A DNA stretch of 64,000 nt, from the NCBI RefSeq assembly GCF_020497125.1, contig NC_059087.1, positions 20,679,925-20,743,924 of the forward strand. Direction: 5' to 3'. The position numbers and the translations under genes were made by a program. The stretch's first letter is position 1. Every line of letters starts with the position of its first letter. Positions 1 through 15,649 of this stretch are shown piece after piece. This stretch comes from Mauremys mutica (Eukaryota; Chordata; Testudines; Geoemydidae). The notes beneath the pieces are model-generated. The model had not been told where the DNA came from, did not search any database, and saw only the letters and a list, made by a program, of their open reading frames with translations.

Positions 1-2790
<2,790 letters not shown>

Positions 2791-2869
2791 CTACGGGCTC
2801 CTGTTCCCCAGAGCCAAAGCCAAAATGGCGGCCTGCGCCGGCAGAGGGAGGATTCCGAGAACCCGCCCC

Positions 2870-2879
2870 GCGCATGCGC
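2870..2879. promoter_or_regulatory. NRF1 palindromic site
   Basis: GCGCATGCGC is the perfect consensus palindrome for nuclear respiratory factor 1, placed about 410 bp upstream of the CRKL start codon within the CpG island. Occupancy is not shown by sequence alone. Confidence 0.6.
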
Positions 2880-4028
2880 TCTCCGCGCCTGGGCTCGCGC
2901 CCCCAGGGGCAGGGTGCAGCCTGCTGCTCCCCCCATAGGAGGCAGATCAGGGCAGAGCGAGCCGGTTCGAGATGCGGGGTCTGACGCGGGGCAGCCGCCC
3001 AGTCTGCCTGGCGGCGAGGAGGGGCCGCCCCCCCCCGCCCAGGGGTCCGCGCCTGCAGCGACAGAAAGAGAAGAGTTCACGTCTCTCCCTCCCGAGTCAC
3101 TCCGAGAGCTCCCCCTCCCCCCGCTGCTCGCAGGCCGGGGCCGCGCGCGCGCCAGCCACCGGGCCGCGTCCTCGAGGGACTTTCATCCAATCACACCGCG
3201 CCCCTCCCCCCGCCCCAGCCAGTCTGTGCTTCGTGCCCGCCTTGTGTTCCAGGAGCTTCCAGCGGGACGGTGCTGGCTGGGTTCACATTCAGCTTTAACG
3301 GCACATGTGAAAGCCCCCTTCACTCTCCCCCATCGCTATCCTGCCTCCCTCCCTCCCAGCCAGGCGTCTGCCCCCCAGATTTCCCCTGCCCGTCTCCTCA
3401 GGCCCCGTCACATTTCCCGCTGTGCACATCCCTCAGAGGCGTCTGTCTCCACCTAAACCCCAAGCGCCATCCTGCTTCCCTGCCTGTCTATCCCCTCGCA
3501 GTTTCCTCAGGAGGCCCCGGCTTCAGGCCTGTTAAGAACAATTGGAAGCAAGGAAGAGCCCTCTTGTCGGAGGTTAAAATAGCTTTCCCTAGATTTTAGA
3601 GCCAGAAGGGGATACCGGGATAATCTTGTCTGAGCTGTATAACACATGGCAAAGAAGTCAAGCAGATCTTAAAATAGCCCATTTTCCTGCCCTTTTCCTC
3701 TTCCCCTTCTCAGCTGAGCTTTTCATACCCCCCCCCTGCAATATTACCAACCCAAACGTCAAGACTGACTTAAGTATTTTAAAACAAAATTTGGATTTGT
3801 GTATTGGCCTTCAGCTCTTTAAAACATTCACATTTTCAATATTTTCTTTAGAAACTTTTTTTTTAAATGAAGGCTGAGATGCTAACAGTCACATGACTCC
3901 ATGAACTGGGGATTTTAGAAAAACACTGAATATTACAAGGATCACAAAAAAGTCTCAAACAGGCAAAACAACATCTGCTGTGTTCCTCCAAGAGGCAGGC
4001 ACCCCTTGAGAACAGCTCACTTTAGCAC

Positions 4029-4252
4029 AGAGGTTCTCAGACTTTTGTTCTGGTGATCCCTTTCACATACCAAGCCTCTGAGTGCGACCCCCCCTTAAAT
4101 ATATAAAAAAGTGTTTTTAATGTATAACACCATTATAAATGCTGGAGGCAAAGCGGGGTTTGGGGTGAAGGCTGTCAGCTCGCGACCCCCCATGTAATAA
4201 TCTTGTGACCCCCTAAGGGGTCCCAACCCCCAGTTTGAGAACCCCTGCCTTA
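4029..4252. mobile_element. hAT-type MITE
   Basis: Ends are imperfect inverted repeats: CAGAGGTTCTCAGACTT on the left and AGTTTGAGAACCCCTG on the right. The flanks CTTTAGCA and CCTTAGCA match at 7 of 8 positions, as expected for an 8-bp hAT target duplication. No coding capacity. Confidence 0.75.
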
Positions 4253-4903
4253 GCAGCCTAGAAGAGTCAGCTCCCAGCTCAAAGTGCTATTCCTATGAGC
4301 CACAGAAACTTTCAACATCAAGGTGGTTCTAACAAAAGACAGGGCAAAACAGCCTGAGATTTGAACAGCAGCAAGAAGAGGAGATTATTAACCAACCAGT
4401 ATGTTCCCGCCTCCACTTCCATAGTCCCAGTATATTGCTGGGTGCATGCAGCTCCATGGGATTGGCCACTTCACATTAGCTAGACAGTTGTGATGGGCAT
4501 GCTGGCCCAGCACAACCTCCTATTCTGAACAGTGACTAGAAGGTGCTGATTTCAAAACAGAACCCAGCCCTGGAGAATCCTTGACGGGGTCCAAAAATGG
4601 GCCATTACAGTTACAGATAAACAAAAATTGAAACCAGTGCTGCCAACGCTCACAAGCCTATGCTATTTTGGCTGGGACTGAAGCCATGCCAGAAGGTTCA
4701 GCCCTCTAGTAAATTTCAGTTCTGCCAGAGAGCCAACCTTCCCTCCCCCCTCAAAAAATTATCTGCGTCTCCCACTGGACCCCTCCTAGGGAAGAGCAGC
4801 TGTTGCAGAAGGCACATAGGGCTCTTCCCCTTCAGAAGTTGAGAGGACTTTTTGGGTAGGAGATGGACCAGCTGACACCATTATTATTTGTATTACTCCA
4901 GCA

Positions 4904-5261
4904 CAGAGGTTCTCAAACTTCATTGCACTGCGACCCACTTCTGACAACCAAAATTACTACACAACCACAGGAGGAGGACTGAGACCTGAGCCTGCTGCCC
5001 CAGGCAGGGGACCCAAAGCCAAAGCCCCACTGCCCCTAGTTGGGGGGGGGGGAGCAAAACCCAAGGGCTTCAGCCCCAGGTGGAGGCCTGTAACCTGAGC
5101 CCCACCACCCGGGGCTGAAGCTCTTGGGCTTTGACCCCAGCCCCAAGTGGTGGGGCTCAGGCTTTGGCCACAGCAAGTCTAATGCCAGCCTTGGTTACCC
5201 CATTAAAACAGGGTCACAACCCACTTTGGGGTCCCAACCCATAGTCTGAGAACCACTGCTC
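4904..5261. mobile_element. hAT-type non-autonomous element
   Basis: Left end CAGAGGTTCTCAAACTTC and right end AGTCTGAGAACCACTG are inverted-repeat termini of the same broad group as the element at 4029-4252. The interior is GC-rich, with repeated CCCCAGCCC/GGGGCTGAAG segments. A relative lies at 39406-39655. Confidence 0.7.
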
Positions 5262-5572
5262 AAGCATCTACAAGCAGGGAAGAAGGAGAACAGAAAGAGC
5301 CTGGCAACTGAGGACCTTGCTTACTCTTCTCCTGTGAAAAATGGGTTGGCCCCTCTGTGTTCCTCCCTACTATCAACATCCTCAGGGCTGGTAAGAGGAG
5401 AGGGGAATGAAGAACACCTGAAGCTGAAACAAAGGTGGGGTTGGTTGAACAGGCAGACATGGGGACCACAATTAGAATTCTGTGGAGAAGCTGGAAACTC
5501 TGTACCATCAGATAGATACAGCTCCTGCAGCAGGAGCCAAAATTACCCTACTCAAATTTAGGAGAGTTGGAA

Positions 5573-5600
<28 letters not shown>
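5573..5600. repeat. (CA)14 microsatellite
   Basis: Fourteen uninterrupted AC units. Confidence 0.95.
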
Positions 5601-5603
<3 letters not shown>

Positions 5604-6734
5604 TTAAAAAACCCCCAAAGAGACCAAAAACGCAATGTAATTCTTTTAAATCTGAAACATTTAAAATGAACAAAGAAAGACTTGGGGCAGTAATTTTGTA
5701 GTTCCTACATTGGACCCTTTCTGCAGGACTCACTCCAACTTTAGTATCTTCTTTCACTCTCTAAACCCTGCTCCTGAGAACTGGATTGCAACATCTGGCA
5801 ATTTCCCCACGTGTTTCTATCCTATATTGGCAGATGGTGCATAATCTAAAAAGTCTTGGATGGGAAACGGGGTTTAAGTTTGTGGACCCTTAACATTGTC
5901 AAAATGGTCTAATATGGAAGATTTAAATCGGGCACTTATTTAAAAAAAAGCACTGTCCAAGAAACACCCTTACAAGGAATGGCCAGATTGTGATATCAAG
6001 GTCAGAGGTAAAATCTGAGATTTTATTGCAAATTAGACATGTTTTTAGGTCCCTAAGGTACAACTGGCAACTTGTAATAGTCCAGGGGGAATTCCAAGCT
6101 TACTATTCATACATACAGAATTGCCAGTTTTGTGTAACATGGGGATTGTATGTGAAATCCAAAACCTTATTTCAAATATAGAATCTCGTAACACCTTTAA
6201 TATGAAAGCATCCCAAAGTACACCACTAACTATGTGTGTATTAGTATCACTTCACCAACCACTGAAATACAACCATCTCTAGGATGGAAAACAACAGCTG
6301 TTTAACAGCATACAGCAATACCAACAGAAATGATTAGGCCTGGAAGTGAAGAATGCGATTGTAAAGTTGCCTATACATGCAAAAATATTTTCTAAATTTC
6401 TAAGGAAAGTTACCTATGTGTCATGCTTCAACTCCTAATGGTTTAAGAATTCACATCTGTCCATTCAGAATCTTTGTTTCATTCATATACGGCTAGTTTA
6501 GGTTGGATTGAGAAGCTCATAAAATTGCCTTACACCATTTGAAGAAGATGGGGTTTAGTCCTCTCAATGTGGTTACAGCTGAAATTTAGAAGTAACTGGG
6601 GATTAAACACTATCACATGCTAAATATAGTAATTTGTGTAGCTATAAATACTACTCCTACAACATCAATACTTACGAGATTTTGGGATGAAAAAGAATTC
6701 CATAAATGAAAGCTGTTTTACAAATCAATTAAGC

Positions 6735-6870
6735 TTCATCACTGTAAGGTAGGCAAGTATTAGTAGCCCCATTCAAACAAATGGAGAAAATGGCAGAGAA
6801 TTTAAGTGACTTGTCCAAGGCCACAAAAAATTAGTGGCATAGCCTGGAACAGAAAGACAGCAGTGAAGAG
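6735..6870 (-). mobile_element. MIR-like SINE fragment, antisense
   Basis: The order GTAGCCCCATTCAAACAAATGGAGAA, AAGTGACTTGTCCAAGG and ATTAGTGGCATAGCCTGGAACAGA resembles the reverse complement of the MIR core. It is diverged and old. Confidence 0.55.
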
Positions 6871-7745
6871 TTCCTATTAAATTTTTACTGCATGTTTTTC
6901 CCTTTGTTATGGTTTGATTTACTAGAAAGTAAATTTAGCAAGCCCATTATACAGAGTGCGCTCCTGTTTTCTTTGGATACCACCAGGTTAGAAAAGGAAC
7001 TGAAACAAAGCTGTCGTCAGGAAACAGTATTTTATAACAACAATTTTTGGTCTAGGTAGTAACATCTTTACTCCGTATAAATGCTAAACTATGCTGCAAT
7101 TTTAGTAGTGCATATTATTGAACTAACTTCTAACCTGTTTCTTTGGATGAGCTCCAGAGAATACAACTTTCCATATAAAAGAGGTTTTAAAAAGCCAATA
7201 GGTTTTAAAGCCATTGTGTTCATCTGGTCTGACTTCCTGCATAAACACAGGCCATTGGACTACTCTGTAATAACTCCTGCTTCAAGTCCAATAGCTGTAG
7301 TTAAACTAGAGCATTTTTTTTAATTTAGAAAAAGAACACCACACAGAGAGATAGAGAGGGGATGATTTGTTCAAGGTCTCACAAAACAGGTCAGGTAATA
7401 GAGCTGGGAGTTAACTCTATGCATTATTACAGCCCTACCACCACTTGTTGTCTAGGCCTGTCAGCAGGGAGAGAGGTGAAATTCACCATTTTGGCAGAAC
7501 ACTTTGGTTTAAAGGAGAGGAGTTTTTGTTTTGTTTTAAAACTTTTAAAGTTTTGGTTTTCAGAGAATGAAAAAGGGATAGTTCAATTTTGAAAGTTGGA
7601 TTTTTGGGGGTAAACATGGGGAAACAGTTCTTCTGAAACAAACACAGAAGCAGCAGCAACCATTTCCCTTCCAAGTATGAACGTCTAAAATAGTTCCGTA
7701 AACAAATCCACTAACTGCAAATCCAGCCGAATGCAAACTGTAGGC

Positions 7746-8056
7746 CAGGGGTAGGCAACCTATGGCATGCGTGCCGAAGGCGGCACATGAGCTGATTTTC
7801 AGTGACACTCACAGTGCCCAGGTCCTGGCCACCAGTCCAGGGGGCTCTGCATTTTAATTTAATTTTAAATGAAGCTTCTTAAACATTTTGAAAACCTTAT
7901 TTACTTTACAGACAACAATAGTTTAGTTATATATTATAGACTTATAGAAAGAGACATTCTAAAAATGTTAAAATGTATTACTGGCACGCAAAACCTTAAA
8001 TCAGAGTGAATAAATGAAGACTTGGCACACCACTTCTGAAAGGTTGCTGACCCCTG
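7746..8056. mobile_element. hAT non-autonomous element with perfect target duplication
   Basis: Begins CAGGGGTAGGCAACCT and ends AGGTTGCTGACCCCTG. The 8-bp sequence CTGTAGGC occurs directly on both sides (7738-7745 and 8057-8064). The 311-bp AT-rich interior has no open frame of note. The termini match a hAT family common in reptile genomes. Confidence 0.9.
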
Positions 8057-8961
8057 CTGTAGGCCATAGGTTGTGTTAAATAACTAGGACTTCAATGAAA
8101 GTACTGTATAACATTTATGTTACCTACTTTAACGTAACAGGAAATCTTAATGTTGGGCTTTAGCAGCCTGATCGGCATGACAATACTTACAGTAAATGTG
8201 TCCATAGGCTCCAGGCTCAGCATCTCCTTGATTTCAAAATCATCTTTTAAAAACATCAAGTCTCTGTCTTATAGGAATGCGAACAACAGGATGATGAAAT
8301 CAGCAGCAAAGAAGTTATAAAGGCAGTTCAGCTTCTGTAACATCAAAGATCCAAACTATTCACCATCCTTTCCTCAATCTTTCAAAGAAAAACTCTACTT
8401 TCACTAAGTCACCTCTTCACTTTCCTGGATCCTACCATTAGCTCCCTCTTATTGCACCAAATGAGCTTGCCGTCATCTTCAAGCCCAGATATAATCTTGA
8501 CTTTGCCCTCATCTGTGCTCTTCCTTCCTACACTCACCTTACCGCTGCCTGTGTATCTTTTAGTCCATTCTGAGGTTGGTGCCTTCTGTCATGCTACTTC
8601 CTACAACTGAACCAGACTTCCTTTTCCCCCTCCACCAAGTACCTTCTTCTGCTTCCTTCAAATCTCTCTTGTAGGAATCCTTCCTCATACATCTGCCTAC
8701 TCTAGAACTACTCTTTGCTTCTCCGTGCCAGATCCATTGCAGCCAATTGGAGGAGCCTATGCTTTTCCACATTGTGGGATCGGGCTCATAAATTAACATT
8801 TTCTAGGATTTGAAAGGTACCGAGAAGATTCTTAGGTGATGGATCATAAGTACTTGAACAATCACCTCCAATTCTGTATTTTCAGCATGGTGCAGAGATA
8901 GGCATAAGCAAAGCTCTGTCCTTAGCTCATGTAGCTTGTGACATGACACTCTGCTCTAGTT

Positions 8962-9702
8962 CAGTGGTTCCCAAACGGGTTCGTGAACCCTCAGGGGTTC
9001 ATGAAACGTTACAGCGGGTTCTCAGGGAAAAATTCCCTAATGGTGAACAGAGCTGTCCCTAGAGACGCCAGGTAGCATGGGGCCAGCAGCACGGAGCCCC
9101 TGGACTTCCAAGAGTTAAGCAGATCAAAGCAAGTGTATCTATCACACTGAGGAGATTTAAACTTCAAGACTCCTTACAAGAAATGGAAAGGGAGGTGGAT
9201 ATTTTTTGCTGTTTTTAAAATTAAATAGGCAGCTAGTACTGTTTTTTTAATTATTATGAAGAACAAGTTTAAGCTTTGTTGTAACATGCGTTGTTTGCCT
9301 GGATTGTTCAAGACCTGAATGCTTGTATAGGAGGAACAATTTGAGTTGGCTTCTTAAATACCTTCATGCTGTTTCACCTTTGATACTCCTTGATGAAACA
9401 TAGGAGCCTTGTCTTATAACAGACTTATTCAAAGTGATACAAACTACGAAAGTGAAATCTTGGAAGAGTGTTGCCATTTTCATAATGTAATAAAAATACT
9501 GGAATGATAAATAAATAATGATAAATAGTGTGCAATAAGCATGTCATAAAAACAAATTTTATATTTCTAAGATCATGCTTTTATAATTTATACTCAGGTA
9601 AAGGAGAAACTCCCTGGAAATATTCATTTTTAGCAGGGGGTTCACGAGACACACCATTTTAGTGAAAGGGGTTCACAGGTTGTTAAAGTTTGGGAACCAC
9701 TG
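8962..9702. mobile_element. hAT non-autonomous element, 741 bp, perfect target duplication
   Basis: Termini CAGTGGTTCCCAAAC and GTTTGGGAACCACTG are perfect 15-bp inverted repeats. The 8-bp duplication CTCTAGTT flanks it at 8954-8961 and 9703-9710. No transposase frame is visible, so it depends on a related autonomous copy elsewhere. Confidence 0.92.
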
Positions 9703-12033
9703 CTCTAGTTACTATTACGATTATTGTGGCAATGATGGATTTTCTGATATTTTGAGACATCCTTAAAAATAAGCAGAAAATTACACTGGGATTCCAAATG
9801 GAAGTTCTATCTACAGAACTTAATTACTGGGCCAGATACAAATAGACAACCAATCAAGTAACCCAATTATGATTCTGCTAAGCGTTGTAATGCATCAATG
9901 AGATGAGCTTGTGTGTTTTTAATTACTTGATGCTGATAAAAGTATAATGCAATACTTCTATTAGTCAGAACCATTTTTATAATTTCCCCATTTCTGGATA
10001 TTTCTTGTGCTATACCACTGTCCAACAGAACTCGGTGTAATTATGAATGCACTTCCTTTTTGCTCTAAGATACAAGGCTGGCATATTCAGGAAATCAGAG
10101 GAATCAAATTTAATCACCGAAAACAGGGTCAACCTAAAATACAACAGAATCCTTACTGGTGCATGCTTTCCCATAGGAAGAGGCAAGGGCTTTTAAAGGC
10201 AGGGTTCCCATGCAGTTCCTGAAAAATTGTTCTTGATAGGAAACATCAGTCATGACTGAATATCAATCTGTCCTCTTCTGCAGCTTTTCTGTGAAAGATG
10301 CATTATTTCCAGTAAACCAAAGCTACAAAGGACTTTTCACGTTCTCTATTAGATAGCCTTCTGACTTTGAAACTGAGATTACTTATGAACACATTCATTT
10401 GGAAAGATGCACTTATAACTAAAGTAAACCACTCCTGACTGAGTAGCTTGGGTGAAAGTACATTAAACTTCTGTTACCTACTAACGCAAAACGTACCCAG
10501 ATAAGATGGGTCTCACAGTATTACTTTGGATCAGACACACTATGCACAGCTCAAAAAGGAATTATCATGGACAATGCCAAGCATGTTGTCAGTCCTTAAT
10601 ACTAAACAAATAATACCATCACAATATCTAATATGTTTACTTATGCACATGAAAGTTGAAGTCACCTGGCAACATCTAAAATCAGAACTTTTTACCAGCT
10701 GCTTCTTTAGCTCAGTTGAGGAACATTCATTTGGAACCTATTGTCTCACCTTGACCTCTTCTGTGAAATCCAAGAATTAGCCTGAAGGCCTGCTTATTTG
10801 CAATTGTATGCAATGCCCTCTACTGGTACATACACGAAAAGAAAACATGCCTCAACAAGCAGCACAAAGAATCATTAACCCCTTTCTATCACAAAAGATG
10901 ACAATCACATCACTTAAAAATACATGTAATTAGGATGCCACTGGAAATAATGCTTCTCCATTGAACAGAGAGATTTTCAAAACTTATCACCTTACTTTAC
11001 ATTAGGTCTGAACTTTAAGAGTAGAATTCTATAAAGAGATACTGCAGCAAACCAATTAAAATACAGCACTTGGTGCACAGCAGGCAATACAACAAACAAA
11101 ATATCCACATTTAACTTAATCCCCTTATTTATTCAAAGTAGCTTTCTAGACACAGAATAAAGAGCCATTAAACTTCAATACTGAAGTGTGCCTTATTTTA
11201 AGAGAGAGAGAGCGTGAGTGTGTTTGGGGGGGGTGGGGGTGTTTCATTATCTCCTGAAAGTGCCTTTTCTGAAGGGGCCCCATCTCTATGGTTTTCCTGG
11301 GTCTTCCTCCATAGCCCTCTTGCTTCATGTGCTTAGCTGTATAGTGCTCCCATTTCAGGTTGCAGACAGGGCCACTGAGCTGGCTTAGGTCCAGGAGATC
11401 AAGGAGTCTCAGTTTAAAACGAGTAGAGCTGAAAATACTGCTCTGACCCAGAAAGTTGATTAGTGTATTGAAAGAACTGCATGGGGGCCTCCTTAATCGT
11501 TTCTAGAAATCCTGTTTACCAAAGTGGAATCTTCTAGATCTATTTTACAAGTCATCAGTTTCCTTTACAAAGGTTCCCTAGTTGAAGCCAGTGGAAATTC
11601 TCTAGTTCTTTATAGTGCCAGTTCTATGTTCAATCTCCAAAGCCTCTATGTGATGGCATATTTGACTAAGATCACCTCATTCCAATTGTCACTTTGATTC
11701 TGCCCCTTCCCCTCCTTTCACTTTAACTAGGGTATTATTTTAACACCTGATAGCTAATTAACTGATAGAACTGGTTACCATATGCCTATTCGAAAGCAGG
11801 AATTACAAAGTTTTTGTATGTCAAAGCATTGGTTTCTATAGCAGCTGTTAAATTAATAATTTAACTTCAAGAAAGCTGTTAAATCAGAAGTAAATGATTT
11901 TACAAACTGCCAATAAATAAAGGAATGCTTTGTAATGCAATATTTGTTTCTTGCTCTGGTGGACTACTATTGCTTTCCTGGAACTAATCTAGCAAATCCG
12001 GGTCCTTGGACCAGGGTAATTTTCAATCTCTTT

Positions 12034-12305
12034 AGGGTATGTCTACACTGCCCATGTTACAGTGCGGCCGCGGCAGCACCGTGACATGGGCAATGTAGTC
12101 ACACTTTATTGCCAGTGGAGACCCCTCCTGGATAAAAAATAACCACCCTGAATGAGGAGTGGTAGCTTTAATCGCCAGGAGCCACCGAAAGCACTGTCTA
12201 TACTTGCACTTTTCAGTGCTAGAACTTTTGTTGCTCAGGGTTGTGTTTTTTCACATCCCCGAACGACTAAAGCTTTATTGCTGAAAGTGGCAGTGTAGAC
12301 CTTAG
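12034..12305. mobile_element. MITE of the GTCTACACTG-end group
   Basis: Left end GGGTATGTCTACACTGC and right end GCAGTGTAGACCTTAG are inverted termini. The interior carries a GGCCGCGGCAGC segment and several partial palindromes. Related ends occur at 20960, 22190, 41030, 42531 and 47985. Confidence 0.75.
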
Positions 12306-12550
12306 TTGAGGTTTCTTTCCCCTTTTCCCCTTATGCCATTGCAAAACAATCTCAGCTCTTTTTCACTTTCTAAGCATGTAAGTGAAGATAAAACAACAAC
12401 ATAACTGGGTCAAAGTAGTTACTGGTGTAACTTCACTGACCTTAATAAAGCAATGAATTTGGCCCTCCAAGTTTTAGATTGCCACATTCTGGTGGGGAAA
12501 AAAACAATAATCAAATAATAAATAATAATAATAATAAGTTCCCACAAGGA

Positions 12551-12556
12551 TTTATT
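12551..12556 (-). promoter_or_regulatory. Candidate KLHL22 polyadenylation signal
   Basis: TTTATT on the plus strand is AATAAA on the KLHL22 strand, 688 bp after the stop codon. It is adjacent to an AT-rich (ATA)n run, so chance is possible. An ATTAAA closer to the stop (near 13027) is an alternative. Confidence 0.35.
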
Positions 12557-13243
12557 ATTTCATTTGTGAACAAATGGTATCTGTAAAAGTTCATCTGATT
12601 AAAGAGATTACCATAACCAGTACAAAGATCATTTTTCTAGAAGTCTTCCACCTTGTTGACAAAGCCTGCAGTATAGTAATTCAGAAGCGGGAATCAGATC
12701 ACAGTTTCTAAGCTGTTATGAGGATGGCTGCATGCCCAGATGAGAGGAGGGTTCGAACCAATGTTCTTGCTGCTGTTGCTGCTACAGCACTCACTCACTC
12801 TCACTGCGTGACCTATACAGCGAACTGACAACTGACACAGGGGGCAGACACTAGGTTGTATCTTCCTGGCCATTAGGTTTTATGCTGGCAGGATCATTAC
12901 AGAGGAACAAGGAAGTGATTTCATGCTGAAAGTCTGAAGCAAAGGAGCTAGCCAAGCTAGATCTTTTGTGCTTCTTTTGTCCATGCTGTGGGTTAAGAAG
13001 AGGCCCCTTCAAAGGACAAAATTGCCTTTTAATTGAAAAAAAGAAAAGTTCTTTGGTTGCTTTCACACTGCTGCTTTGTGGCAAATAGAGAGAATGCAGA
13101 AGGCCTTTTGTACAGAACATTTAAGTTTCCAAATGTTTAAATATTGATTCAATGTATGTTATACCAAAGACATTAAAAAGTTTCTAAACAATTTCCCCAA
13201 GCCTTAATTTCCTTCCCTCCCTGAAAAAAAAATCCTCAGGTCC

Positions 13244-13621
13244 TTAGTCTTCACTTGAATTGTCAAATTCCTCCCAGTCTGACACACTCATAACCTCAGA
13301 GGCAAAGTCTGGGAGAGGCTGTAGTCGGTCTGGGTTCCATTCTGGAGTCCACCTCTCTGTGTCCATTAGAATAGCCCTAGGCAGAGTGAGAACACAGGCA
13401 GCCATCCCAGAAATATCATCCTCCAACTGGGGACCTTCCTCCCAGCAGTCTCTCTCAGCTTCATAAATATGGACATAGTCCATCCGGATCCCTCGATTGT
13501 GGGATCTGCCCCCCAAGACATAGATTCTATTGGCTAAGACAGCAATACCTGGCTCTCCATGCCCTGCAGGTAGAGGGCATACATTTGTCCATTGATCAGT
13601 ACTTGTGTTATAGCAGGCAAC
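13244..13621 (-). CDS. KLHL22: KLHL22 last coding exon
   Basis: Encodes residues 514-638, starting VACYNTSTDQW after a TTCTTACAG acceptor and ending in TAA. It contains the last Kelch repeats (GEPGIAVLANRIYVLGGRSHNRG) and the acidic tail DWEEFDNSSED. The segment between the last blade and the tail (RAILMDTERWTPEWNPDRL) is the least conserved part compared with the human protein as remembered. Confidence 0.95.
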   Translation of the reverse strand, partial: VACYNTSTDQWTNVCPLPAGHGEPGIAVLANRIYVLGGRSHNRGIRMDYVHIYEAERDCWEEGPQLEDDISGMAACVLTLPRAILMDTERWTPEWNPDRLQPLPDFASEVMSVSDWEEFDNSSED

Positions 13622-14469
13622 CTGTAAGAATATAAAGAAATAAAAGACGCAAGGCAACTTATTCCTTTAAAAAAAAAAATTAAAAATTTCTACATGTAAT
13701 GGGTGTCTGCCATAGTGTACAATATTATTACATAGTTGTACAATATTATGACACAATGAGTATTATGTGTAAAGTCAAAGATAAATCCCAACATTGCTAA
13801 CTTTTCCCACTACTGATTCATTTTAGTAGAAATATCTAACAAATGTGTTTCTCACAATTCTATGCCACCACAAATGCTAAAACTCAATTGCTCCCAATCA
13901 AGTGCTAACACCTCCACCTTCCTCAAGACACAGTCACTGAAACAGTTACGCATTGCTAGCACCAAAGCACCTGATATATCAAAAAATGAAAGTGTGGGGG
14001 ATAGTGTAAAATAAACTGAATTAAAATCAAAACCATTGGATGATAATTGACTTATATTTTTAAACGAATTACATGAAATTAACAACTCTTAGTTTTAATG
14101 AGTTTCTGGTCTGCCACGCCAGAGTACTACAGAATTTAGATTTGCTTTGCTGGAAAATACCTAGAGCACTTAGTTGCTATTGCCAAGGCACTGCTCAGCT
14201 GGATGTCCACTACCCACCACTGATTTTTTTTAAATTACAAGAAGCCAAAAGGATTAAGGGTTTTAATGTTGGTGGAGTTAGATATAATGCATGCAGGGTG
14301 GGAGTAGTAAGTAAAGCACTGCAATGTTTGTCAGTTAGATGGAGGAGAGGCAGCCCAGTAGTTAGTATGGGGCTGGTAGTTGTGTGTTTATGCTCAATGG
14401 GAGGAAGGTATGATGACATAATGTGAGTGTCACGTGTCCAGGCAGGAAATAGCCATTACATCATCTCAC
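13622..14469 (-). other. KLHL22 intron
   Basis: Intron of 848 bp with a GTGAGA donor and a CAG acceptor. I see no repeat or other element in it. Confidence 0.9.
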
Positions 14470-14703
14470 CTGGTGAACATCTCTCCTATAGCCAGAGTCA
14501 TTGTTGCTACCTCCAATCACGTACAGCTTTCCCAGGAGTGCAGCCATCCCATGCCAGGCACGTCTGACTGGACCATCAGCTAAGCTGTCCCAGTGATCAG
14601 TCCCTGGATCATAACAGTGTAGTTCCTTCAAATAATCATCTCCTCTCCTCCCACATGTAATATACATCTTTCCATCCAGTGCTGCTCCAGCATGTGCATA
14701 CAC
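14470..14703 (-). CDS. KLHL22: KLHL22 coding exon (Kelch repeats)
   Basis: A 234-nt exon in phase 0 on both sides, encoding residues 436-513 (VYAHAGAALDGKMYITCGRR ... YRRDVHQ). It contains two Kelch blades with conserved WHGMA and YVIGGSNND motifs. Splice sites are TATAG acceptor and CAG|GTGAGA donor. Confidence 0.95.
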
Positions 14704-15080
14704 CTATACCATCACAAAAAAAAAAAAAGGCAAAGAGGGAAATGACAGGTTTCATTTTTTGTGTTTCCTCCATCTTCAAGCACAGTAAGGAATATAAATC
14801 TCCTGGCAATACATGACATCAGAGATGGTGTCTTCCTCTGATTACTTAGATGCTAACATTTGGAAGGATTCTGTGTACGCTATTATTCCATAGGTGTGCG
14901 GATCAGTCCTTGAACTGAAATTAAGTAGAATTTCTCTGATTCCTCTACAACTGCAGTGCCTTCATGTTTCTTATTGCTCCTGAATTAGCACCTCATCAAT
15001 ATCATTGCTTTCTTCCCTTGCCTTTTTTGAAGCCCTGTGTGGAAATTAAGTTTTACAGAAGTTTTAACAATGTTATCAGA

Positions 15081-15270
15081 AAGGCAGAATACCCTAGTGG
15101 ATAAACTTGAGCAAGTCATAAGACCTGGGTTCTATTCCCAAACTGATTTGTTATTTGTGACCTCAGGCAAGTCATTTCACCTCTCAGTGCCTCCATTCCC
15201 CATCTGTAAAATGGGAATACTACTTACGTGTTTCTAAAGTGACTTGATAAGAAGCATTGTAAAGTGGTTT
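15081..15270 (+). mobile_element. MIR-like SINE
   Basis: A tRNA-type head with a box-B-like GGGTTCTATTCCC is followed by the CORE region (CCTCAGGCAAGTCATTTCACC, CCATCTGTAAAATGGGAATA) and a tail AGCATTGTAAAG. This is the classical order of MIR/CORE SINEs. Confidence 0.85.
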
Positions 15271-15563
15271 TATTTTGTATTGTTAACCTGCTACAAAACT
15301 TAAGTTATAGTAGGATTCAGCATAATTCTTGAAAAGGTGAATTAGAATTTTACTTCTCTTTCCTAGCCAAAATGGTCATCAAGAATTTTTGCATGAAGTT
15401 TTAATTTATGTCCTCCTTGTTTTGTGACAGTCTCTTAGAGACCTAAAAACAGCACTTCTTGGGTGGTTAATTAGAAAACTTAAAAGGATAAATACTATGT
15501 AAGCGGCTGTTCAGTGTCTTATCTCAAAAGAGCACAGTGGTCTCAATGTAGTTCACCGAGAGC

Positions 15564-15649
15564 TGATGGCCACATCACATAAACCTCCACCACCGGCCCC
15601 CTTGTTTGATGGTCACATCACATAAACCTCCACCACTGCCACCCTTGCG
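15564..15649 (+). repeat. Tandem duplication, 43-bp unit, two copies
   Basis: Units 15564-15606 and 15607-15649 share TGATGG[CT]CACATCACAT and the following AAACCTCCACCAC, with a few substitutions near the 3' end of the unit. Confidence 0.8.

Larger units (their letters stand above)
3261..12550. other. Intergenic region between CRKL promoter and KLHL22 3' end
   Basis: No exon of a recognised gene was found on either strand. It contains hAT-type elements at 4029-4252, 4904-5261, 7746-8056, 8962-9702 and 12034-12305, a CA microsatellite at 5573-5600 and an antisense MIR-like fragment at 6735-6870. The stretches 5.6-6.7 kb, 8.1-8.9 kb and 9.7-12.0 kb are ordinary AT-rich sequence in which I see no structured feature. 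Confidence 0.7.
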
